From the NCBI GenBank assembly GCA_934466515.1, contig CAKSLH010000002.1:1-64000 (forward strand): DNA of 64,000 nucleotides, written 5' to 3'. The notes under the pieces were generated by a model. It was not told the origin of the DNA, ran no database searches, and was given only the letters and a program-made list of their open reading frames with translations. Below, piece by piece: positions 42,028 to 50,824 of this stretch. The DNA comes from an uncultured Eubacteriales bacterium (GTDB lineage: Bacteria; Bacillota; Clostridia; Oscillospirales; Acutalibacteraceae). Position numbers and translations under genes: made by a program. Each line of letters opens with the position of its first letter. The stretch's first letter is position 1.

Positions 42028-43299
42028 TCAGTTTTCCTTTCCGGCTTTAAGTGCCTTTAAGCCTATATCCCTGCGGTAAAATGCGTTTGTAAATGAAATT
42101 TTTCTTACCTTTTCATACACAGCGCAAAGCGATTCTTTAAGCGTAGGCGCAGTTGCGGTGACGCCTAACACTCTGCCGCCTGAGGTCACAAGCTTACCTT
42201 CCTTTATTTCCGCGCCTGCAACAAAAACGCTTTGCCGAACGCTTTCATCCATTTTGATTTCAAAGCCTTTTTTGTAAGACACGGGATATCCGCCCGATGC
42301 CATTATAACGCAGGCGGCAAAGCCGCTTTTAAAACGCACATCCGTATCCTTCAGCGTTCCGTTTGTTACGGCGCGCATAACCGTGAACAGGTCACTTTCA
42401 AGCAGCGGCAATACTACCTGTGTTTCGGGGTCGCCGAAACGGCAGTTATATTCTATAACTTTAGGCCCGTCGGATGTTAGCATAAGACCGAAATAAAGGC
42501 AGCCTTTAAAGGTGCGTCCTTCCGCATTCATAGCTTTTAAAGTGGGTATAAATATTTTTTCCATGCAAAGCTTTGCTGTTTCGGGTGTGTAATAAGGATT
42601 CGGCGCTATGGTTCCCATTCCGCCGGTGTTAAGCCCTTTATCTCCGTCAAGCGCCCGTTTGTGATCCATCGAGGAGACCATGGGAACTATTGTTTTTCCG
42701 TCTGTGAATGAAAGCACGGAGACTTCGGGGCCTGTCAAAAATTCTTCTATTACAATTTTTTCTCCGCTTTTTCCGAATACTTTGTCCTCCATAATTTCAC
42801 GAACGGCGCGCTTTGCATCTTCACGCGTTTCGGCAATGATCACGCCTTTGCCGAGTGCCAGACCGTCCGCTTTTATAACCGCGGGCAGCGGCGCCGTTTC
42901 AAGATATAAAAGCGCGCTTTTTGCATTGTCAAAAACTTCATAGGCAGCGGATGGGATACCGTATTTTTTCATTAAATTTTTTGAAAAGACCTTGCTGCCC
43001 TCAATAATTGCCGCTTTCTTATCGGGTCCGAAACAGGGGATACCGGCCTTTGTAAGCTCGTCCACCGAGCCGAGACACAGCGGGTCATCCGGCGCAACGA
43101 CAGCATAATCAATTTTATTCTCGGTTGCAAATTTTACCTGCCCCGCTATATCGGTAGCGCCGATATTAACACAAACCGCGTCTTCGGCAATTCCGCCGTT
43201 ACCGGGCAGTGCGTAAAGCTCGGTTATTTCTTTACTTTTCTTAAGCTTTTTAATAATGGCGTGTTCTCTTCCGCCTCCGCCTATTACCATTACCTTCAT
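42028..43299 (-). CDS. purD: phosphoribosylamine-glycine ligase (GAR synthetase)
   Basis: 423 residues. An ATP-grasp enzyme joining phosphoribosylamine and glycine. The N-terminal MVIGGGGREHAI, the loop KADGLALGKGVIIAET and the signature RFGDPETQVVLPLLE are all present. It lies 15 bases after the AICAR transformylase gene with normal spacing, and nothing unusual is visible. Confidence 0.97.
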   Translation of the reverse strand: MKVMVIGGGGREHAIIKKLKKSKEITELYALPGNGGIAEDAVCVNIGATDIAGQVKFATENKIDYAVVAPDDPLCLGSVDELTKAGIPCFGPDKKAAIIEGSKVFSKNLMKKYGIPSAAYEVFDNAKSALLYLETAPLPAVIKADGLALGKGVIIAETREDAKRAVREIMEDKVFGKSGEKIVIEEFLTGPEVSVLSFTDGKTIVPMVSSMDHKRALDGDKGLNTGGMGTIAPNPYYTPETAKLCMEKIFIPTLKAMNAEGRTFKGCLYFGLMLTSDGPKVIEYNCRFGDPETQVVLPLLESDLFTVMRAVTNGTLKDTDVRFKSGFAACVIMASGGYPVSYKKGFEIKMDESVRQSVFVAGAEIKEGKLVTSGGRVLGVTATAPTLKESLCAVYEKVRKISFTNAFYRRDIGLKALKAGKEN

Positions 43300-43314
43300 T
43301 TGAAAAACTCCTTA

Positions 43315-44499
43315 TCAGTGGTGAAAAAGCCTCATACCGGTAAATGCCATTGCAATGCCGTATTTATTGCAGCAATCAATTACAATATCGTCGCGTATCG
43401 AACCGCCCGGCTCGGCAATATACGAAACACCGCTTTTATACGCCCGCTCTATATTATCGTCAAACGGGAAAAATGCGTCAGAACCCAAGGACACGCCGGA
43501 TATACCCGATAAATAATTCTTGATTTCCTCATCTGTCAGCGGTTCGGGGCGAGTCTTAAAGTATTTTTGCCAAATACCCTCGGCACAAACATCTTCTTCG
43601 TTGCGGTTTATAAAGCCGTCAATAATATTATCGCGGTCCGGTCGTCTTATATCATCTTTAAACGGCAGTTCAAGCACGCGGTCATACTGCCGCAAAAACC
43701 ATGTATCTGCTTTAGACCCTGCAAGACGGGTGCAATGTACACGCGACTGCTGCCCTGCGCCTACACCGATCGCCTGTCCGTCGAAAGCAAAGCAAACGGA
43801 ATTTGACTGAGTATATTTCAGTGTTATTAACGAAATGATAAGGTCACGGCGGGCATTTTCGGGTATTTTTTTATTTTCAGTTACAATATTCTTAAATAAT
43901 GAATCGTCAATTTTAAAATTGTTTCTGCCCTGTTCAAATGTTATGCCGAAGACCTGCTTTTTTTCTGTCGGCTGAGGTGTATAGTTTGGGTCTATTTCAA
44001 CGATATTATAGCTGCCTTTGCGTTTTGATTTTAATATTTCCAGAGCCTCAGGTTCATATCCGGGAGCTATAACGCCGTCCGACACCTCGCGTTTTATAAG
44101 CTCTGCGGTTTTTTTATCACACACATCCGAAAGCGCCGCCCAATCCCCGAACGAACACATACGGTCGGTTCCTCTTGCCCTTGCGTACGCACAGGCTAAG
44201 GGAGAGTCGTCAAGCCCCTCTATATCTTCTGCAAAGCAAGCCTTTTTAAGCTTATCAGAGAGCGGAATACCGACAGCGGCACTTGTGGGGCTTACATGCT
44301 TAAACGAAGTAACGGCAGGCAGTCCCAATGCCTCTTTAAGCTCTTTTACAAGCTGCCATGAATTAAATGCGTCCAGAAAATTTATGTAACCGGGCTTGCC
44401 GTTAAGAATTTTAACAGGCAGGTCCGTTCCGTTTTCCATAAATATTTTAGCGGGCTTTTGATTTGGATTGCAGCCGTATTTAAGTTCAAATTCTTTCAT
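43315..44499 (-). CDS. purH: AICAR transformylase, stand-alone domain of PurH
   Basis: 394 residues, against about 510-530 for ordinary bifunctional PurH. The formyltransferase part is complete: KYGCNPNQKPA at the start, the catalytic Lys-His in TSFKHVSPTSAAVG, and SDAFFPFDDNIERA and IAEPGGSIRDD at the end. The N-terminal MGS-like IMP cyclohydrolase domain is absent. The preceding, overlapping gene encodes an archaeal-type IMP cyclohydrolase, so the two last steps of IMP synthesis are split between two proteins here. Confidence 0.93.
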   Translation of the reverse strand: MKEFELKYGCNPNQKPAKIFMENGTDLPVKILNGKPGYINFLDAFNSWQLVKELKEALGLPAVTSFKHVSPTSAAVGIPLSDKLKKACFAEDIEGLDDSPLACAYARARGTDRMCSFGDWAALSDVCDKKTAELIKREVSDGVIAPGYEPEALEILKSKRKGSYNIVEIDPNYTPQPTEKKQVFGITFEQGRNNFKIDDSLFKNIVTENKKIPENARRDLIISLITLKYTQSNSVCFAFDGQAIGVGAGQQSRVHCTRLAGSKADTWFLRQYDRVLELPFKDDIRRPDRDNIIDGFINRNEEDVCAEGIWQKYFKTRPEPLTDEEIKNYLSGISGVSLGSDAFFPFDDNIERAYKSGVSYIAEPGGSIRDDIVIDCCNKYGIAMAFTGMRLFHH

Positions 44500-45224
44500 T
44501 TTTTCTCAGCTCCGTTTTTGTTGATTATTTTATCGCAGTATTCGCCGTTTGCAATATTTGTATAGCGCACATAAAGTGAAATTTTGTTATCCGTATCAAG
44601 ACTTGTCCAAATTTCATTTGAGAAATCTTCGATACTGTCTTTAATATTAACCCTGTGCGGCTCGCCTGTAAATGCAGGCAGCGGGTCACCGTTGCAATTA
44701 TATGTATGAATAAAATGTCCGAGACCCCCGACCGACGGATAAGAATAAGTATAACGGCAGCAGTCTGACCCTTTTTCATCTATGCTTTTAAGTATGCTCA
44801 TATCGTATCGAAATCCGTTTTCAAAATAAAGAATGCCGCTTATCCTCGGGGTGAAATTCGGAAAATCGGGTTCGAATTCACGGGTGCTTAGAGCCTCGCA
44901 AAAGCTATTGCCGCTTTTCATCAAATTATATGCTGTGTCGGTCTGGTCGCCGTTTGTAACAATAAGGCTGTTTTCCGTTTTTCGGACGGCATTGTAAATT
45001 ATAAGCGAGGGATCGCTGAGCTTCGAAGCATCAAAAGGCTCGGTTTTAACAGTTTCGCCGTTTTTCACAAACACGCGGTTTCGGCTGTTTTGGCTTCTGC
45101 CCATAATGAAATATGCGCACACCGCAAATTTTTTATCGGGTGAAGTTCCTATTACTATTCCGCGCCCTGCATATTCATTGTTTTTAAGAATTTCGGATAT
45201 ATTTTTCGTTTTATACACATTCAT
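44496..45224 (-). CDS. purO: archaeal-type IMP cyclohydrolase (PurO-like)
   Basis: 242 residues. It resembles the archaeal PurO/IMP_cyclohyd family, which closes FAICAR to IMP: the N-terminal YAGRGIVIGTS and AYFIMGRSQNSRNRVF are the recognisable strings, and the fold is unrelated to the PurH cyclohydrolase domain. It overlaps the stand-alone AICAR transformylase by ATGA and purN by 14 bases, which fits the missing activity. The name rests on motif memory and strong context. Confidence 0.88.
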   Translation of the reverse strand: MNVYKTKNISEILKNNEYAGRGIVIGTSPDKKFAVCAYFIMGRSQNSRNRVFVKNGETVKTEPFDASKLSDPSLIIYNAVRKTENSLIVTNGDQTDTAYNLMKSGNSFCEALSTREFEPDFPNFTPRISGILYFENGFRYDMSILKSIDEKGSDCCRYTYSYPSVGGLGHFIHTYNCNGDPLPAFTGEPHRVNIKDSIEDFSNEIWTSLDTDNKISLYVRYTNIANGEYCDKIINKNGAEKK

Positions 45225-45834
45225 TCGGTTTTTCCTCCTTGATTTTTCGGCAAACCTTTTCGGCGGAAGCAGGCAATATTATCCACTCGGCGTTTTCCAT
45301 AACGCGCTTCTGCAGAACTTCGGGTGTGTCGCCTTCTTCAACATTGATCGCCTTTTGCATTATAATTCTGCCGCCATCGGGTATTTCATTGACAAAATGC
45401 ACCGTGGCGCCCGTTACCTTAACACCGTAATCAAGCGCAGCTTTATGAACTCTAAGCCCGTAAAAGCCCTCTCCGCAAAACGAGGGTATAAGCGACGGAT
45501 GCACATTTATTATCCTGTCTGGGTAGTGTTTCACAAAGTCAGCGCTTAAAATGCTCATAAATCCCGCAAGCACAATAACTTCAATATTTTCTTTTTCAAG
45601 TGCGCTTAAAAGCTTTTTTTCAAACTCGTCCTGAGAAACACCTTTCCTTTCGCAAACCGCAGTTTTAATCCCTGCCGTCTGCGCTCTTTTAAGAGCAAGG
45701 GCATTTTTATTGCTTGAAACAACCAGTCTGATCGTGCCGCTTTTCAGAATTCCGCTTTTTTCCGCATTTATAAGTGCCTGCAGATTTGTTCCGCCGCCCG
45801 ACACAAAAACGGCAATATACACTTTCTTATTCAA
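45211..45834 (-). CDS. purN: phosphoribosylglycinamide formyltransferase (folate-dependent)
   Basis: 207 residues. It transfers the formyl group of 10-formyl-THF to GAR. VSGGGTNLQALI, the catalytic region NVHPSLIPSF and the distal VHFVNEIPDGGRIIMQ are all in place. It overlaps purM by 8 bases and the cyclohydrolase gene by 14, so the group is translationally coupled. Confidence 0.97.
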   Translation of the reverse strand: MNKKVYIAVFVSGGGTNLQALINAEKSGILKSGTIRLVVSSNKNALALKRAQTAGIKTAVCERKGVSQDEFEKKLLSALEKENIEVIVLAGFMSILSADFVKHYPDRIINVHPSLIPSFCGEGFYGLRVHKAALDYGVKVTGATVHFVNEIPDGGRIIMQKAINVEEGDTPEVLQKRVMENAEWIILPASAEKVCRKIKEEKPNECV

Positions 45835-46867
45835 TTACAACACCCTCGTCGGATTTAATAACATTTCCGATAATATAAGCGTCTTCACCTTTTTCTTTAA
45901 GGATTTTGATTGCTTTTTTTGCGTCTTTTTCCGCTACGGTAACGCTCATTCCGACGCCCATATTAAAGGTGTTGAACATATCACGCTCTGGGATATTACC
46001 TTTTTCTTTAATAAGATTAAATATCGGCGGAATTTTAAGCGCTGATTTATCAACCTTAACCGAAAATCCCTCAGGCAATGCACGGGGAATATTCTCATAA
46101 AATCCGCCGCCTGTTATATGCGATACTGCTTTTACGTTTACTTTCGCGAAAAGCGCAAGCATGGATTTAACATATATTTTTGTAGGCTCCAAAAGAGTAT
46201 CGCCGAGCGTTCTTCCGTTAAGTTCTTTCAGCGGAGATGTAAGATCGCAGTTTTCAATGTCAAAAACCCGTCTTACAAGAGAAAATCCGTTTGAATGAAC
46301 ACCGGATGACGCAATCGCAATTACCGTGTCGCCCTCTTTAACCGTATTTTTATCAAGCATTTCAGCTTTATCAACAATTCCGGTGCAATAGCCTGCAAGG
46401 TCATAGTCATTCGGGGACATAAGCCCCGGATGTTCGGCGGTTTCGCCGCCGATAAGCGCGCATCCGGCCATTATGCAGCCTTCAGCCACACCGCTTACTA
46501 TTGCTGCTGTTTTTTCGGGGTAATTTTTGCCGCAGGCGATATAATCAAGAAAGAAAAGCGGTCTCGCTCCGCAACAGATTATGTCGTTCACACACATTGC
46601 GACACAGTCTATGCCGATTGTGTTATGTTTATCAAGCAGCATGGCAAGCTTTATTTTTGTGCCGACACCGTCGGTCCCCGAAACCAAAACAGGTTCTTTT
46701 ATTCCCTTAAGGTCAAGGCTGAAGCAACCGCCGAAACCGCCTATATCGTCAAGACACCCTGCTGTTTTTGTTCTTGCAATATGATTTTTCATAAGCTCCA
46801 CCGACTTATAGCCTGCGGTTATATCAACGCCGGCGGCGGCATAAGATTTTGACTGTGAATTATTCAT
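45827..46867 (-). CDS. purM: phosphoribosylformylglycinamidine cyclo-ligase (AIR synthetase)
   Basis: 346 residues from ATG 46867 (MNNSQSKSYAAAGVDITAGY); a longer frame to 46903 lies inside purF. It makes AIR from FGAM. SGTDGVGTKIKLA, MCVNDIICCGARPLFFLDY and GGETAEHPG are family signatures. It overlaps the purF stop by 8 bases. Confidence 0.96.
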   Translation of the reverse strand: MNNSQSKSYAAAGVDITAGYKSVELMKNHIARTKTAGCLDDIGGFGGCFSLDLKGIKEPVLVSGTDGVGTKIKLAMLLDKHNTIGIDCVAMCVNDIICCGARPLFFLDYIACGKNYPEKTAAIVSGVAEGCIMAGCALIGGETAEHPGLMSPNDYDLAGYCTGIVDKAEMLDKNTVKEGDTVIAIASSGVHSNGFSLVRRVFDIENCDLTSPLKELNGRTLGDTLLEPTKIYVKSMLALFAKVNVKAVSHITGGGFYENIPRALPEGFSVKVDKSALKIPPIFNLIKEKGNIPERDMFNTFNMGVGMSVTVAEKDAKKAIKILKEKGEDAYIIGNVIKSDEGVVIE

Positions 46868-48305
46868 TGCCGTTCTCCTTTTTTTCGGAAATCTTGGTTT
46901 CAAACCTGTTTTTCATAGGCGCCGACGGTATTGCTGTCGGGTAATTTCCGTCGAAACATGCGGTGCAGTAACCTGTGCCGTGAACACCCTTTGCGATTTT
47001 TTTCACACTTTCAATGCTTAAATATCCAAGCGAATCAACGCCGATAAGCTTTGCTATTTCATCAACGGAGTGTTTACAGGCTATCAGGTTTTCTCTGGAG
47101 TCGATGTCCGTTCCGTAATAACATGGGTTCAGAAATGGCGGGGCGGATACACGCATATGTATTTCTTTGGCTCCCGCCTCGCGTAAAAGCTTTATTATTC
47201 TGGCGCTTGTGGTGCCTCGGACTATGGAATCGTCTATCATAACGATTCGCTTTCCTTTTGCGACTTCAACTATTGGGTTAAGTTTTATTTTAACTTTATC
47301 CTCGCGGCTTTTTTGCCCGGGAGCTATAAAAGTTCTGCCGATGTATTTATTTTTGATAAATCCGATCTCATACGGTATTCCGGATTGCTTTGAATATCCT
47401 AAAGCCGCGTCCAGCCCCGAATCGGGAACTCCTATTACCACATCGGCCTGCACGGGGTGCTCAAGCGCTAAAAATGCTCCTGCTCTTTGCCGTGCAATGT
47501 GAACGGAACACCCGTCTATTACCGAATCAGGGCGTGCGAAATAAATGTATTCAAAAACGCAAAGCGAACAGGGAGATTTTTTGCAGTGGTCCTCAATCGA
47601 CCTGACACCGTTTCTGTCGAACACAACGATTTCTCCGGGTTTTATGTCTCTGACAAATTCGGCGCCCACCGCGTCAAGAGCGCAGCTTTCCGAAGCTACT
47701 ATGTATCTTCCGTCCTGCGTTTTGCCGTAGCAAAGCGGACGGAATCCGTTTTCATCACGCACGGCAATAAGCTTTGAGGGCGACATTACAACAAGCGAAT
47801 ATGCACCCTTGATCCGGTTCATTGCGGCGTTTACAGCCTGCTCTATCGAGGGGGCTGTAAGGCGCTCTTTTGTTATAATATAAGATATTACTTCCGTATC
47901 GCTTGTGGTGTGGAAAATTGAGCCTTCAAGCTCTAACTGCCGCCTAAGCTCACCTGAATTTACAAGATTTCCGTTGTGCGCCAGCGCCATTTTTCCTTTT
48001 ATGTGGTTTACCACAATGGGCTGTGCGTTACTGCGGTCATTCGAACCGGTAGTACCGTATCGCACATGACCTACCGCAATATTGCCTTCGCCCAGTCCCT
48101 GTATTATTTCGGGTGTGAAAACATCATTTACAAGCCCCGTGTCTTTGTAATCCTTAAAAACACCGTCGTCGTTTACCACGATTCCGCAGGATTCCTGACC
48201 GCGGTGCTGAAGGGCGAACAGGCCGTAATATACCGTGCTTGCAACGTCGCTTGCCTCTGCGGAATACACTCCGAACACTCCGCATTCTTCTCTTAAACTG
48301 CTCAT
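46860..48305 (-). CDS. purF: amidophosphoribosyltransferase
   Basis: 481 residues. It makes phosphoribosylamine from PRPP and glutamine, the first committed purine step. It is made with a short propeptide: MSSLREE precedes the catalytic Cys of CGVFGVYS. The PRPP motif MIDDSIVRGTTS and Bacillus-type Fe-S cysteines (NPCYYGTD, CFDGNYPT with TGYCTAC) are visible. It should be feedback-inhibited by purine nucleotides, as known for the family. Confidence 0.97.
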   Translation of the reverse strand: MSSLREECGVFGVYSAEASDVASTVYYGLFALQHRGQESCGIVVNDDGVFKDYKDTGLVNDVFTPEIIQGLGEGNIAVGHVRYGTTGSNDRSNAQPIVVNHIKGKMALAHNGNLVNSGELRRQLELEGSIFHTTSDTEVISYIITKERLTAPSIEQAVNAAMNRIKGAYSLVVMSPSKLIAVRDENGFRPLCYGKTQDGRYIVASESCALDAVGAEFVRDIKPGEIVVFDRNGVRSIEDHCKKSPCSLCVFEYIYFARPDSVIDGCSVHIARQRAGAFLALEHPVQADVVIGVPDSGLDAALGYSKQSGIPYEIGFIKNKYIGRTFIAPGQKSREDKVKIKLNPIVEVAKGKRIVMIDDSIVRGTTSARIIKLLREAGAKEIHMRVSAPPFLNPCYYGTDIDSRENLIACKHSVDEIAKLIGVDSLGYLSIESVKKIAKGVHGTGYCTACFDGNYPTAIPSAPMKNRFETKISEKKENGNE

Positions 48306-48320
48306 TTAAGCCTCCAAATA

Positions 48321-49031
48321 TCAGTCGCCGAAAACTCTTTTCATCATTTCGTTATACGCATCTTCCACACCGCCCATATCCCGACGGAAACGGTCTTTAT
48401 CCAGCTTTTCGTTTGTATCGGCGTCCCAAAAGCGGCAGGTATCGGGAGATATCTCATCCGCAAGAACAATTGTACCGTTTTTAAGTCTTCCGAACTCAAG
48501 TTTAAAGTCTACAAGCTTAACATTTAGCGAGAGAAAATAAGCTTTGAGAATATCGTTGATTTTAAAAGCCATAGTCTTGATTTCTTCAATTTCATTTTTG
48601 GTTGCAAGACCTAAAGCCAGTGCATGGTAAGAATTTATAAGCGGGTCGTGCAAATCGTCGTTTTTATAAGAAAACTCAACGGTAGGCTCTGTGAATACAA
48701 TGCCCTCCTCCACACCGTAGCGTTTTGCAAACGAGCCTGCCGAAATATTTCGGATTATAACCTCAAGCGGTACGATCGATACTTTTTTAACAACGGTTTC
48801 GCGGTCGTTCAATTCTTCTTCAAAATGTGTGGGAACACCGTGCTTTTCGAGCAAACGGCAAAGATAATTTGACATCTTGTTGTTAACAACGCCCTTACCT
48901 GCGATTGTGCCTTTTTTAAGACCGTCAAGCGCGGTTGCGTCGTCCTTATACGACACTATCACCAAATCAGGGTCATTCGTTGCATAAACCTTTTTTGCCT
49001 TACCTTCGTACAGCAGTGTTGTTTTTTCCAT
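48321..49031 (-). CDS. purC: SAICAR synthetase
   Basis: 236 residues. It condenses CAIR with aspartate. LLYEGKAKKVYAT at the start, YKDDATALDG, the conserved PLEVIIRNISAGSFAKRYG and DFKLEFGRL, then DEISPDTCRFWD are the family strings. It lies between purE and purF with 15-base gaps. Adenylosuccinate lyase (purB), needed next, is not in the window. Confidence 0.97.
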   Translation of the reverse strand: MEKTTLLYEGKAKKVYATNDPDLVIVSYKDDATALDGLKKGTIAGKGVVNNKMSNYLCRLLEKHGVPTHFEEELNDRETVVKKVSIVPLEVIIRNISAGSFAKRYGVEEGIVFTEPTVEFSYKNDDLHDPLINSYHALALGLATKNEIEEIKTMAFKINDILKAYFLSLNVKLVDFKLEFGRLKNGTIVLADEISPDTCRFWDADTNEKLDKDRFRRDMGGVEDAYNEMMKRVFGD

Positions 49032-49046
49032 TTTAAAATTCCTCCG

Positions 49047-49538
49047 TTAATTAAATGCTTCTTCTATTGACGCATTTTTTTCAAGAACTTTTTTTGCGTC
49101 GTCTTTGCGCTTTGCATTGAGCTTTTCGGCAAGATCGCAGTCACTCACGCTTAAAATCTCTATGCACAGCAAAGCGGCATTAACAGCACCGTCAATCGCA
49201 ACCGTTGCAACAGGAATACCCGAAGGCATCTGTACAGTTGAGAGCAGTGCGTCAATACCGCCTAAATTGTTTGATTTTATTGGTATACCTATGACAGGCA
49301 GGGTAGTGTTCGCGGCAACAGCGCCGGCTAAATGTGCCGCCATTCCGGCAGCCGCTATTATCGCACCGAAACCTTTTTCACGTGCCGTTCGGCTAAAGTG
49401 TGCTGTTTCCTCAGGTGTGCGGTGCGCGGAAAAAATATGTATTTCAAACGGCACTCCGAAAGAGGAAAGAGTATCAGCCGCTTTTTTAACAACCGGCAAA
49501 TCACTGTCGCTTCCCATAATTATTGCTATTTTTTTCAT
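49047..49538 (-). CDS. purE: N5-CAIR mutase
   Basis: 163 residues from ATG 49538, which has GGAGGAG at the right distance; ATG 49544 is too close to it. GSDSDLPVV, the catalytic SAHRTPEE, AAGMAAHLAG and LLSTVQMPSGIPVATVAI identify PurE. No purK was found in the window, so CO2 use (class II-like) or a purK elsewhere is possible; I cannot tell from sequence. It is first in the purine operon, behind the riboswitch. Confidence 0.96.
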   Translation of the reverse strand: MKKIAIIMGSDSDLPVVKKAADTLSSFGVPFEIHIFSAHRTPEETAHFSRTAREKGFGAIIAAAGMAAHLAGAVAANTTLPVIGIPIKSNNLGGIDALLSTVQMPSGIPVATVAIDGAVNAALLCIEILSVSDCDLAEKLNAKRKDDAKKVLEKNASIEEAFN

Positions 49539-49557
49539 TTGCATCTCCTCCGAAAAT

Positions 49558-49596
49558 TAAAAAGGACATACTTATCCTCTTAAAAGGATAAGTATG
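49558..49596 (-). terminator. expression-platform terminator of the purE riboswitch
   Basis: On the minus strand CATACTTATCC (49596-49586) pairs perfectly with GGATAAGTATG (49577-49567), followed by TCCTTTTT. It lies directly after the conserved 3' end of the ZTP aptamer, so ligand binding is expected to prevent this terminator and let the purine operon be transcribed. Confidence 0.88.
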
Positions 49597-49658
49597 CCCA
49601 GACGGTCGGCGCTTAAGCTTTTCGGTTCATGTGGTGCTCCACTTATCCGTCAGTCCCA
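49596..49658 (-). ncRNA. ZTP (pfl) riboswitch aptamer
   Basis: On the minus strand the leader shows the conserved 3' string GCCGACCGTCTGGGCA of the ZTP/ZMP class and a matching 5' part. P1 pairs GACGG (49651-49647) with CCGTC (49605-49601), and P2 pairs GTGG with CCAC (49642-49631). The class senses the folate-stress alarmone ZTP/ZMP and turns on purine and one-carbon genes, which fits its place before purE. Confidence 0.85.
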
Positions 49659-49680
49659 AAAAGCCCCTTCGTATGGCATG

Positions 49681-49710
49681 ATTATATCATATCGGCATCG
49701 TTTCTGTCAA
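49681..49710 (-). promoter_or_regulatory. promoter of the purine operon
   Basis: On the minus strand TTGACA (49710-49705) and TATAAT (49686-49681) are both perfect consensus boxes, with an 18-base spacer. It lies 22 bases before the riboswitch aptamer begins. Confidence 0.9.
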
Positions 49711-49786
49711 GCGGTATTATTTATAAATTATAAATAATGACCGATTAAAGATTACCATAAAGAAAAGCCTGAAAAATAAATAATTT

Positions 49787-49812
49787 AAGGCGGGGGATGC
49801 AGCCCCCGCCTT
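49787..49812 (-). terminator. terminator of the TlpA operon
   Basis: GGCGGGGG and CCCCCGCC form an 8-bp all-GC stem (extended by A-T pairs on each side) 45 bases after the TlpA-like gene's stop. A T-rich stretch follows on the minus strand. Confidence 0.8.
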
Positions 49813-49856
49813 TGCCTGAAATAACAGATTCTGTCATAAGAAAATAACGTACACGG

Positions 49857-50819
49857 TCAGCTCTTGCTGTTTGCTATAGCCTGATCGATCAGCTTTTGCA
49901 GCGTCTCTGCCTGCTTTTTGGCGGTTATAGCACCGACAATCGGCTCACCGACGATATTGCCGTTTTTGTCAACTACATATGTGGTCGGGTAAGAGTACAG
50001 ACCGGAGGTGAATTTTCCGGCTTCGCCTTTGGAGTCAAACCAAATATTTTTGTATGATACGCCCTTCTTCGCTAAAATATCCTTTGCCTCGTCTATTGCT
50101 TTTTTATCGCCGTCAAGCGTAAATGAGTTGATTCCGATTACCGTGCCGCCCTTTTCTGCAAGCTTTTTGTTCAGCGCTTCCAGATCTGCAAGCTCACCCA
50201 CACAGGGGCTGCAGGTGGTAAACCAAAAGTTAACTACGGTAACGGTGTTTCCCGCAAAAAGCGTGCTGCTCTTAACTATGTTCCCGTCAAGGTCTTTACC
50301 GTCAAATTCGGGGAATTTCATCAGATTGCTTTTTTCTGTCGGTTTGGCGTTCTCTGCCGGAACGCTCATATCGCCGTCGGACGGCTTTTGACCGCAGCCG
50401 GGGAATTTTTGCTCAAGAACCGTCAGCTTTCCTTCGATTTCTCGGATCTGTTCGGCACCTTCGTTAAGCAGCTTAAGCTCGTCAGCCTTGAACTGATCTT
50501 TTGCGCCTTCAATTGTTTTGAGCAGGAAATCGCCGTAGTTTCCGCCGTCCTCAATCATCGCCATGCCTTTATTGGCTGACAGAAATACCTTTTCCCAAAG
50601 AGTGCTGTTTTCGGAAAGAATAGCATTTTCCTGCGCCATCAGCTTTTGGTGCAGATCCGCCGCCTCGTCCTTCGTGTCCGGATCAATTGCCATCAGTACG
50701 GCAATTTCAGTCTTTTTATTCCCGACATCTTTCTTATTGTCTTTGCTTTTGCCGCAGGCGGCAAGACTGAATATCAGCAGGAATGCGGTCAGTACGGTTA
50801 AAATCTTTGTTGTTTTCAT
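49857..50819 (-). CDS. TlpA-like thiol-disulfide lipoprotein
   Basis: A 320-residue lipoprotein (lipobox LAAC, Cys22). Residues about 40-150 are a helical domain of unknown role, with no cysteines before CGQKPSDG near 150. Residues about 175-315 are a redoxin/TlpA thioredoxin fold with the active CxxC in FWFTTCSPCVGELADLE and the cis-Pro region YSYPTTYVVD. It should reduce or exchange disulfides outside the membrane. It follows a membrane polyferredoxin by 5 bases, which suggests that protein supplies its electrons. Confidence 0.9.
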   Translation of the reverse strand: MKTTKILTVLTAFLLIFSLAACGKSKDNKKDVGNKKTEIAVLMAIDPDTKDEAADLHQKLMAQENAILSENSTLWEKVFLSANKGMAMIEDGGNYGDFLLKTIEGAKDQFKADELKLLNEGAEQIREIEGKLTVLEQKFPGCGQKPSDGDMSVPAENAKPTEKSNLMKFPEFDGKDLDGNIVKSSTLFAGNTVTVVNFWFTTCSPCVGELADLEALNKKLAEKGGTVIGINSFTLDGDKKAIDEAKDILAKKGVSYKNIWFDSKGEAGKFTSGLYSYPTTYVVDKNGNIVGEPIVGAITAKKQAETLQKLIDQAIANSKS

Positions 50820-50824
50820 AGTAG

